Assembly (NCBI GenBank): GCA_013330315.1
Contig: DUIO01000174.1
Location: forward strand, 3,300 to 10,103
Origin: Methanosarcina sp.
Lineage (GTDB): Archaea; Halobacteriota; Methanosarcinia; Methanosarcinales; Methanosarcinaceae
Direction of reading: 5' to 3'
DNA: 6,804 bases
The position numbers were made by a program, and so were the translations under genes. This document shows positions 1 to 4,810 of the stretch, in pieces. Under the pieces are notes generated by a model, which worked only from the letters and a program-made list of their open reading frames with translations, was not told the DNA's origin and ran no database searches. The number at the start of each line of letters is the position of its first letter. Position 1 is the stretch's first letter.

Positions 1-873
1 CATATCGACTATTATCTCATACATGCCCTGGTTGGCGACCTGTGGGAGAATGTTGAAAAGCTCGGTGTGGTGGATTTCCTTGATAAGGCTAAAGCTGACG
101 GCCGCATCAGGAATGCAGGTTTCTCCTTCCATGGAGCGTCAGAAGATTTTAACCGCATCGTAGATGCTTATGACTGGGACTTTTGCCAGATCCAGTACAA
201 TATTCTGGATGAAAAGAACCAGGCAGGGAAAAAGGGTCTGGAATATGCAGCTTCAAAAGGTCTTGGTGTTGTAATTATGGAGCCTCTTCGAGGAGGGAAC
301 CTTATAAAGAACGTGCCTAAGGCTGTAAAGGGTATCTGGGACGAAGCTCCGGTAAAGAGGTCACCTGTAGAATGGGCTCTTCGCTGGGTATGGAACCATC
401 CGGAAGTTACGGTTGTTCTCTCCGGCATGAATGAAGAGGCACATATTGAAGAAAATCTTAGAATTGCAGGTGAAGCTCTTCCTGATTCACTCACAGAAAC
501 CGAACTGCAGCTAGTAAAAAGAGTTGAGAACAAGTACCGTGAATTAATGAAAGTTGGATGTACCGGCTGCCAGTACTGCATGCCCTGTCCGGCTGGCGTG
601 AATATTCCACTCTGTTTCGAGGAGTATAACAATCTGTCTCTGGTCGATAATCCAGATACTGCACGGTTTATGTATGCAGCACGACTGGGCGGTGCTGTCG
701 GTATTGGGGAACCCGAGTTTGCATCCCAGTGTGTCCAGTGCGGACAGTGCCTTGAAAAATGTCCCCAGCACATTGACATACCAACGATGCTCGAATCCGT
801 TGTGGAAGAACTTGAAGGACCCGACTTTGAGCAGAGAGTTTCCATGGCAAGGGAGATGTTCAAGCGGACTTAA
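1..873 (+). CDS. Aldo/keto reductase with C-terminal 4Fe-4S domain, copy 1 (5' end outside window)
   Basis: Frame 1 is open from the first base, and the visible 290 residues align without gaps to residues 110-400 of the complete paralogue at 2330-3532, so the gene is cut by the window edge and not broken. Aldo/keto reductases reduce carbonyls with NAD(P)H in the cytoplasm; the substrate here is unknown. The barrel's Asp, Tyr and Lys catalytic residues lie upstream of the window, but the catalytic-type His is seen in YYLIH (visible residue 8). The late barrel shows IMEPLRGGNL, and WALRWVWNHPEVTVVLSGM is a cofactor-binding-like segment. The C-terminus carries CTGCQYCMPCP and, further on, CVQCGQCLEKCP, which are cysteine sets typical of 4Fe-4S clusters. 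This Fe-S extension is known in a subset of bacterial and archaeal family members. The gene is followed after 117 bases by a short-chain dehydrogenase on the same strand and may be co-transcribed with it. Family assignment is firm; substrate and electron partner are not. Confidence 0.93.
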   Translation, partial: HIDYYLIHALVGDLWENVEKLGVVDFLDKAKADGRIRNAGFSFHGASEDFNRIVDAYDWDFCQIQYNILDEKNQAGKKGLEYAASKGLGVVIMEPLRGGNLIKNVPKAVKGIWDEAPVKRSPVEWALRWVWNHPEVTVVLSGMNEEAHIEENLRIAGEALPDSLTETELQLVKRVENKYRELMKVGCTGCQYCMPCPAGVNIPLCFEEYNNLSLVDNPDTARFMYAARLGGAVGIGEPEFASQCVQCGQCLEKCPQHIDIPTMLESVVEELEGPDFEQRVSMAREMFKRT

Positions 874-920
874 AAGCGGAAATTATCTGCCTACAAAAAG
901 ACAACAAGGAAGAAGGGATA

Positions 921-962
921 ATGAAAGATTCTATTGGTCTGCATGGAATGGAATGCCAGTAA
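921..962 (+). other. Possible 13-residue leader ORF upstream of the dehydrogenase
   Basis: ATG at 921 is preceded by a purine-rich GGAAGAAGGGA stretch that could act as a ribosome binding site, and reads MKDSIGLHGMECQ before TAA. It lies in the 117-base gap between the first reductase and the dehydrogenase. It could be a leader peptide, a remnant of a lost gene, or chance. No homology is recognised, and an ORF this short is poor evidence on its own. Confidence 0.18.
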
Positions 963-990
963 TCGATAGAGATTATGAGGGGTTAAGACA

Positions 991-1818
991 ATGAAAAATG
1001 TAATTGTAGTCATTGGTGCAGGGTCAATAGGTCAGGCAATCGCACGTCGTGTGAGCGCAGGAAAACATGTATTTTTGGCAGACATAAAGAAGGAGAATGC
1101 TGATGCTGCAGCAGAAGTCATGATGGATGCCGGGTTTGAGGTAAATACAGCAACAGTAGACATATCATCACGTGAGTCTATTCATGCATTGGTCCAGAAA
1201 GCGACTACTATTGGAGACATTACTGGTATAGTCCTTGCAGCAGGAGTATCTCCATCGCAGGCATCACCAGATATGATCTTAAAAGTGGACCTCTATGGTA
1301 CTGCTGTAGTGCTGGAAGAATTTGGTAATGTTATTGCCCAGGGCGGAACCGGCATTGTCATCTCTTCGCAATCAGGGCATAGGCTTCCACCTCTTTCTGT
1401 AGAGATGAACAAGGAACTGGCCACTACCCCAGCTGAAGAATTGCTGGATCTTCAGATGCTGCAACCTGGCCAGATTAAGGATTCACTTCATGCTTATCAG
1501 ATATCTAAACGTGCAAATTCTCTACGGGTGATGACTGAGGCAGTGCGCTGGGGTAAACGAGGTGCAAGGATTAACGCCATAAGCCCAGGTATAATCTTCA
1601 CACCACTTGCCAGAGACGAGCTGAAAGGTCCACGTGGAGATGGATATAGAGGTATGATTGAAGTATCTGCATCAGGTCGCGGAGGTACTCCTGATGAAGT
1701 TGGAGCTGTTGCTGCTTTATTAATGGGACCTGAAGGTACATTTATCACTGGCAGTGACTTTCTCATGGATGGTGGAGTGACAGCTGCCTACTGGTATGGT
1801 GAACTTGCACAGAAATAA
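991..1818 (+). CDS. Short-chain dehydrogenase/reductase (SDR) with atypical nucleotide-binding motif
   Basis: A 275-residue cytoplasmic NAD(P)-dependent oxidoreductase of classical SDR size; the substrate is unknown. The N-terminal Rossmann fold reads VVIGAGSIGQAIA (residues 6-18). This is GxGxxG spacing, not the usual SDR TGxxxGxG. D31 after the second strand suggests preference for NAD(H). Further landmarks are VDIS (56-59), AAG in place of NNAG (83-85), VDLYG with Asp100 where classical SDRs carry the structural/catalytic Asn, Ser at 125/126, the active-site Y169xxxK173, and the NAISPGIIFTP loop. The C-terminus has TGSDFLMDGG and an aromatic-rich AAYWYG tail. The ATG at 991 is chosen because GAGGGG ends eight bases upstream and the Rossmann strand begins at residue 4. 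The sequence resembles a group of bacterial SDRs as I remember them, so transfer into the archaeon is plausible but untested. It lies between two Fe-S aldo/keto reductase paralogues, hinting at a shared carbonyl/alcohol pathway. Confidence 0.9.
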   Translation: MKNVIVVIGAGSIGQAIARRVSAGKHVFLADIKKENADAAAEVMMDAGFEVNTATVDISSRESIHALVQKATTIGDITGIVLAAGVSPSQASPDMILKVDLYGTAVVLEEFGNVIAQGGTGIVISSQSGHRLPPLSVEMNKELATTPAEELLDLQMLQPGQIKDSLHAYQISKRANSLRVMTEAVRWGKRGARINAISPGIIFTPLARDELKGPRGDGYRGMIEVSASGRGGTPDEVGAVAALLMGPEGTFITGSDFLMDGGVTAAYWYGELAQK

Positions 1819-1900
1819 TAAAATGAAATCAACTGCTGAAACCGAAATTTTGAACTTTCCACTGGAGAAATTCAAATAGAAAACAACAAGACAATATTAC

Positions 1901-1957
1901 AAATTTAGTGATTTATTTTAAATTTAGTGATTTATTGCAAATTTAGTGATTTATTTG
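1901..1957. repeat. Three tandem 19-bp AT-rich direct repeats
   Basis: Units at 1901-1919, 1920-1938 and 1939-1957 each start AAATTTAGTGATTTATT and differ only in the last two bases (TT, GC, TG). There are no spacers between units, so this is a simple tandem array and not a CRISPR. The block lies 82 bases after the dehydrogenase stop and ends exactly at the ATG of a small ORF. It could be a protein-binding iteron-like site, a slippage-derived satellite, or an insertion scar. Confidence 0.93.
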
Positions 1958-2059
1958 ATGATTGAGCAAAAAGAGGCTTTGGTAAAATGCTATGGTAATG
2001 CTGCTTTATCAGTTGAAAAAGCCAAATTTGCTGTAAAGGAGGCAGTGTTTTTTACATAA
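1958..2059 (+). other. 33-residue ORF, possible gene remnant
   Basis: Reads MIEQKEALVKCYGN, then AALSVEKAKFAVKEAVFFT, then TAA. The start abuts the third tandem repeat and has no purine-rich ribosome binding site. The lysine/glutamate-rich opening with a KCYG motif vaguely recalls the N-terminus of small-molecule methyltransferases (KxxYG), but this is too short to assign. It is more likely debris or a chance frame than a working gene. Confidence 0.2.
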
Positions 2060-2130
2060 AATATACTGAAGTTTATGTTAAAAAATACCGAATGGACGCT
2101 GGTGATTCTTCACACAACTTCAGGGGGATT

Positions 2131-2199
2131 ATGAGTACTAAAGCAGAATCATTGGACATTGAACTGACAAGTATAGGAAGACCTCCGACTAAAAATTAA
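2131..2199 (+). other. 22-residue ORF with purine-rich upstream sequence
   Basis: ATG at 2131 follows AGGGGGATT, a ribosome-binding-like sequence placed unusually close to the start. It reads MSTKAESLDIELTSIG then RPPTKN and stops at 2199, five bases before the 14-bp palindrome. It may be a short peptide, a leader, or the truncated head of a lost gene. I do not recognise it. Confidence 0.22.
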
Positions 2200-2203
2200 T
2201 TTT

Positions 2204-2217
2204 TCACGGTACCGTGA
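2204..2217. promoter_or_regulatory. 14-bp perfect palindrome, candidate operator
   Basis: TCACGGTACCGTGA equals its own reverse complement over all 14 bases. It is GC-rich in an AT-rich region and lies about 40 bases upstream of the TATA box of the second reductase. A gapless palindrome of this length is more like a dimeric-regulator site than a terminator: an RNA hairpin here would have no loop, and no T-run follows. The binding protein is not in the window. Confidence 0.5.
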
Positions 2218-2218
2218 G

Positions 2219-2232
2219 TGATTAGTCAATCA
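2219..2232. promoter_or_regulatory. Imperfect inverted repeat upstream of reductase 2
   Basis: TGATT and AATCA arms flank AGTC, directly after the 14-bp palindrome. The AGTCAAT word inside it (2224-2230) recurs at 2279-2285, beside the operator that follows the TATA box, so the two may bind one regulator. The arms are short and chance is possible. Confidence 0.3.
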
Positions 2233-2257
2233 AAGCACATATATACCAGGAACATGA

Positions 2258-2265
2258 TATATAAA
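2258..2265 (+). promoter_or_regulatory. TATA box of aldo/keto reductase 2
   Basis: TATATAAA lies 64 bases before the ATG at 2330. With archaeal spacing of about 25 bases, transcription would start near 2285-2292, giving a leader of about 40 bases that includes the AAGGGGA ribosome binding site. A second, weaker candidate (TATATA at 2240-2245) would place the start inside the downstream inverted repeat. No transcript data are available to choose between them. Confidence 0.6.
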
Positions 2266-2283
2266 TGACTGTTCAGTCAGTCA
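2266..2283. promoter_or_regulatory. TetR-type operator-like inverted repeat overlapping the promoter
   Basis: TGACTG-TT-CAGTCA (2266-2279) is a perfect inverted repeat with 6-bp arms; the right arm continues into a second GTCA, giving CAGTCAGTCA. It begins at the base after the TATA box and ends just before the predicted start site, where a bound repressor would block archaeal RNA polymerase. The TGACTG/CAGTCA pattern resembles operators of TetR-family repressors. The regulator is not in the window, so the assignment is inference from pattern and position. Confidence 0.5.
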
Positions 2284-2329
2284 ATGGCACTACTATCTGA
2301 TACAATTCACTATTTAAGGGGAACTAAAA

Positions 2330-3532
2330 ATGATTTACAGAAAAATGCCAAAGAACGGAGACGAGCTTTCGATACTTGGATTCGGATGTATGCGCCTTCC
2401 GGTAAAAGAAGACGGTAGTATAGATGAAGAAAGAGCCACGAGACAGGTACGCTACGCAATCGACCGGGGAGTAAACTATGTTGATACTGCCTGGCCCTAT
2501 CACATGGGAGAGAGCGAGCCTTTCCTGGGCCGTGCTCTCGGTGAAGGGTACCGCGAAAAAGTGAAACTCGCAACAAAACTTCCCTGCTGGATGGTGGAAA
2601 ACAGGGAGGATATGGACAAAATTCTCAATGCCCAGCTTGAGAGACTTAAAACAGACCATATTGATTACTACCTGCTTCACAATCTTTCAGGAGAAACATG
2701 GGACAAAATAGAAGCTCTTGGTGTTATAGATTTCATTGAGAAAGCAAAAAACGACGGAAGAATTGTTAATGCAGGTTTCTCCTTTCATGGATTAGCCAGC
2801 GATTTTAAGAGAATCGTAGACGCATACCCATGGACTTTCTGTCAGATTCAGTACAATTTCATGGACGAAAAACATCAGGCTGGAACTGAAGGACTTAAAT
2901 ACGCAGCTTCAAAGGGACTGGGGGTTATAATCATGGAACCTCTGCGAGGAGGAAACCTTGCCAGGACAGTCCCACCTGCTATCGAAACTCTCTGGGGTGA
3001 AGCCTCTGTAAAACGCACTCCAGTAGAATGGGCTCTTCGCTGGGTATGGAATCACCCTGAAGTTACTGTCATGCTTTCAGGGATGAACGAGGAAGCGCAC
3101 ATAGAGGAAAACCTGAAGATCGCAAATGAAGCTTCTCCGAATTCCCTGACAGAAGCTGAATTACAGCTTGTCAGTAAAGTTGAGCAAAAGTACCGTCAGA
3201 TTATGAAAGTTGGCTGTACGGGCTGCCAGTATTGTATGCCCTGTCCCTCAGGAGTTAATATACCTGAATGTTTCAATATTTACAATCACCTGAGCACGTT
3301 TGGCAATGCAGATGATGCAACTTTCATGTATGTAGGACTGTTGAGTGGAGCCATTTCAGGTGGAAAACCGGAAATGGCATCCCAGTGCGTACAATGTGGA
3401 CAGTGCCTTGAAAAATGTCCTCAGCACATTGATATTCCAACAATCCTTGAATCCGTTGCAGAAGAACTTGAAGGATCTGATCTGGAGGAGAAGATTGCCG
3501 TGATAAAACAGATGATGACCAGGCAGGTTTAA
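2330..3532 (+). CDS. Aldo/keto reductase with C-terminal 4Fe-4S domain, copy 2 (complete)
   Basis: A 400-residue cytoplasmic oxidoreductase: an aldo/keto reductase barrel (about residues 1-290) fused to an iron-sulfur domain (about 295-370). The expected catalytic tetrad is present as D52 (VDTAWPYH), Y57, K83 (ATKLP) and H117 (YYLLH). The phosphate-binding end of the NAD(P)H site is near LSGMNEEAHIEENL (249-262). Cysteines C296, C299, C302 and C305 (CTGCQYCMPCP), with C314 nearby, and C353, C356, C359 and C363 (CVQCGQCLEKCP) could hold up to two 4Fe-4S clusters. The domain suggests electron exchange with ferredoxin or another carrier, which is inference. ATG at 2330 follows AAGGGGA by seven bases, and the protein opens MIYRKMPKNGDELSILGFGCMRLP, the normal family start. 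The copy at 1-873 is about 71% identical over 290 shared residues. The gene has its own TATA box and operator-like repeat, so it is probably regulated separately from copy 1. Substrate unknown. Confidence 0.95.
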   Translation: MIYRKMPKNGDELSILGFGCMRLPVKEDGSIDEERATRQVRYAIDRGVNYVDTAWPYHMGESEPFLGRALGEGYREKVKLATKLPCWMVENREDMDKILNAQLERLKTDHIDYYLLHNLSGETWDKIEALGVIDFIEKAKNDGRIVNAGFSFHGLASDFKRIVDAYPWTFCQIQYNFMDEKHQAGTEGLKYAASKGLGVIIMEPLRGGNLARTVPPAIETLWGEASVKRTPVEWALRWVWNHPEVTVMLSGMNEEAHIEENLKIANEASPNSLTEAELQLVSKVEQKYRQIMKVGCTGCQYCMPCPSGVNIPECFNIYNHLSTFGNADDATFMYVGLLSGAISGGKPEMASQCVQCGQCLEKCPQHIDIPTILESVAEELEGSDLEEKIAVIKQMMTRQV

Positions 3533-3629
3533 AAGCGAGAAATTAGGAGTGTCAAAAAAGCGCATGAAATTTCTAAATAGCAGGCACAAAAAATGAAATT
3601 ACTTGAAAACTTTCATGCCAAATAAATGA

Positions 3630-3680
3630 AGATATTGTTTAAGCTGATTTATATCAAGAGATTAAACAATATCTCCTTTT
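3630..3680 (+). terminator. Terminator-like hairpin after aldo/keto reductase 2
   Basis: AGATATTGTTTAA (3630-3642) and TTAAACAATATCT (3662-3674) are perfect 13-bp inverted arms around a 19-base loop, followed by CCTTTTTCC. It sits 98 bases after the reductase stop. Archaeal termination depends mainly on T-runs, so the short T5 makes this moderate evidence. The arms are AT-rich, and the element could instead be a processing or mRNA-stability hairpin. Confidence 0.55.
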
Positions 3681-3697
3681 TCCGCTGCTTATTTTTA

Positions 3698-3718
3698 AAT
3701 TCAGCTGATAGTTGAATT
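3698..3718. other. Small hairpin in the intergenic region
   Basis: AATTCAGCT and AGTTGAATT pair over nine positions (one G-T) around a three-base GAT loop. It follows the larger hairpin by about 20 bases and a T5 run. It may strengthen termination of the reductase transcript or be a regulator half-site pair; nothing in the sequence decides between them. Confidence 0.35.
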
Positions 3719-3801
3719 AATCATACTCACTTAGCAGTTAATTTACTCATCCAGCTTTAGAATTTCGAATTTTACCTCAATTACAAAGCAATAACCCAAA
3801 A

Positions 3802-3810
3802 TTATAAAAA
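3802..3810 (+). promoter_or_regulatory. Candidate TATA box for larBC
   Basis: TTATAAAAA is the best TATA-like word upstream of larB that would leave room for a transcription start near 3833-3836 and a leader of about 100 bases. A weaker candidate is the TATTTAAT stretch near 3880, which would give a short leader. No upstream BRE-like purine stretch is convincing, so this is tentative. Confidence 0.28.
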
Positions 3811-3933
3811 TCAAATATGTACGAGTATAGCACTAAACTCTAAAAGCCTCCAAGCTAATAACTATTGCTTAATAGCTAGTATTTAATCTGTTTATTACTA
3901 AAGCATTCAACTTTTCTCAATTAAGGGTGGCAC

Positions 3934-4752
3934 ATGGATCTTAACGATATATTGAAGGCTGTTAAAGAAGGAAAAATTGACCTTGAAACTGCAGAACATC
4001 AGGTCCGTAGTTTGGGATTTGTTTCCTATTCGAATATCGCAAAACTTGATTCTCATAGAAAAAGTAGAACCGGAGTAATCGAGGCTATTCTTGCTGACTG
4101 CAAAGAGCCTGAAGATGTAGTGGAGATGGCTAAGATAATGGCAGGTGAAAGCAAAAGGGCTCTTATTACCCGTGTTACCCCCTTGCATCTTGAGGCCTTA
4201 AAGAAAGCTTTTAGTCCTGATAGGCTTGAATGGAACAGCCGGGCGCGCACAGTGGTTATCCATAACGGCACTCCTGCTCCTCGCACAGGAGGGGTTGTTG
4301 GAGTAATATCCGCAGGTACGGCAGATATTCCGGCTGCAGAGGAAGCCAGAGTTATTGCTTCCGAAATGGGCTGTGAAACTATTGCCGTATACGATGTAGG
4401 AGTTGCCGGAATTCACAGGCTGATTCCTGAACTCCAGAAACTCAAACTCAAAAACCCCGGGGCAATCGTTGTTGCAGCCGGAAGAGAGGGTACACTCCCA
4501 ACTATAGTCTCAGGGCTTGTCGACGTGCCGGTAATAGGGCTTCCTGTTTCCACAGGTTATGGTGCAGGCGGTGGGGGAAAAGCAGCTCTGCTGTCAATGC
4601 TGCAATCCTGCTCGACCCTGGCAGTGGTAAATATTGATGCGGGATTTGTTGCAGGGGCTTACGCAGCAAGGATTGCCAATATGATTGCTGCTGCCGGATC
4701 CGGAAAAGTAACTGAGGAAAAAGAACCGGGAGATAAACAGGTAGAATTATGA
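3934..4752 (+). CDS. larB: LarB, nicotinic acid adenine dinucleotide carboxylase/hydrolase of nickel-pincer cofactor synthesis
   Basis: LarB carboxylates the pyridinium ring of nicotinic acid adenine dinucleotide and cleaves off AMP to give dicarboxylated pyridinium mononucleotide, the first step toward the nickel-pincer nucleotide. At 272 residues it is normal length. A helical N-terminal region (1-100) opens MDLNDILKAVKEGKIDLETA. The PurE-like domain follows: GTPAPRTGGVVGVISAGTAD (112-131), IPAAEEA (132-138), YDVGVAGIHRL (153-163), AAGREGTLPTIVSGLVDVPVIGLP (181-204), and STGYGAGGGGKAALLSMLQSC (206-226). C226 lies where I expect the family's catalytic cysteine. The usual version of the glycine stretch, as I recall it, is GEGGEAAL; here it is GGGGKAAL. 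ATG at 3934 follows GGGTGG closely. Older annotations call such proteins PurE-related NCAIR mutase, but this N-terminal half and these motifs fit LarB. larC follows after 58 bases, so an operon is likely. The family call is firm. Confidence 0.95.
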   Translation: MDLNDILKAVKEGKIDLETAEHQVRSLGFVSYSNIAKLDSHRKSRTGVIEAILADCKEPEDVVEMAKIMAGESKRALITRVTPLHLEALKKAFSPDRLEWNSRARTVVIHNGTPAPRTGGVVGVISAGTADIPAAEEARVIASEMGCETIAVYDVGVAGIHRLIPELQKLKLKNPGAIVVAAGREGTLPTIVSGLVDVPVIGLPVSTGYGAGGGGKAALLSMLQSCSTLAVVNIDAGFVAGAYAARIANMIAAAGSGKVTEEKEPGDKQVEL

Positions 4753-4810
4753 TCTACGCGGAATGATGAATTATGGATAAATTTAAACGTAATGTTCAGG
4801 GAGAAACTTT

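Larger units (their letters stand above)
1819..2329. other. 511-base gap with tandem repeats, tiny ORFs and the reductase 2 promoter
   Basis: No gene of normal length is visible on either strand. The left part has an 18-residue ORF at 1823-1879 (MKSTAETEILNFPLEKFK) that starts four bases after the dehydrogenase stop without a convincing ribosome binding site. Three tandem 19-bp repeats, then two more small ORFs, follow. The right part (about 2200-2329) holds palindromes, TATA-like boxes and the leader of the second reductase. The succession of short, stop-interrupted frames would fit decayed genes, but I cannot identify what they came from. Confidence 0.6.
3533..3933. other. 401-base AT-rich intergenic region
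   Basis: No convincing gene is seen. The first bases (3533-3545) repeat the sequence after the stop of the first reductase. A terminator-like hairpin lies at 3630-3680 and a smaller hairpin at 3698-3718. The rest is the presumed leader and promoter region of larB. In it an 8-bp arm pair with one mismatch (AGCTAATA 3853-3860 and TAATAGCT 3870-3877) lies about 55-80 bases before the larB start and might be a hairpin or regulator site. The NikR-type site was looked for and not found. Confidence 0.6.

Noticed and set aside
168..863. Long antisense frame (231 codons) opposite reductase 1
   Set aside because: It mirrors the strongly supported Fe-S reductase, has no recognisable motif and no promoter, and antisense frames opposite such coding sequence are common.
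1..873. Reductase 1 as a truncated pseudogene
   Set aside because: The frame is open from base 1 and aligns to the full paralogue without gaps, so the missing N-terminus is explained by the window edge.
674..994. 106-codon + strand frame overlapping the end of reductase 1 and the dehydrogenase start
   Set aside because: It overlaps the conserved Fe-S tail in another frame and shows no family features.
1901..1957. CRISPR array
   Set aside because: Units are contiguous, with no spacers, only three copies, and no cas gene nearby.
3630..3674. Insertion-sequence terminal repeat
   Set aside because: The 13-bp arms enclose only 19 bases, no target duplication or transposase is seen, and the position after a stop codon fits a terminator better.
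3721..3726. NikR operator half-site TCATAC upstream of larBC
   Set aside because: The required GTATGA partner 16 bases upstream is absent, so a nickel-regulator site is not supported.
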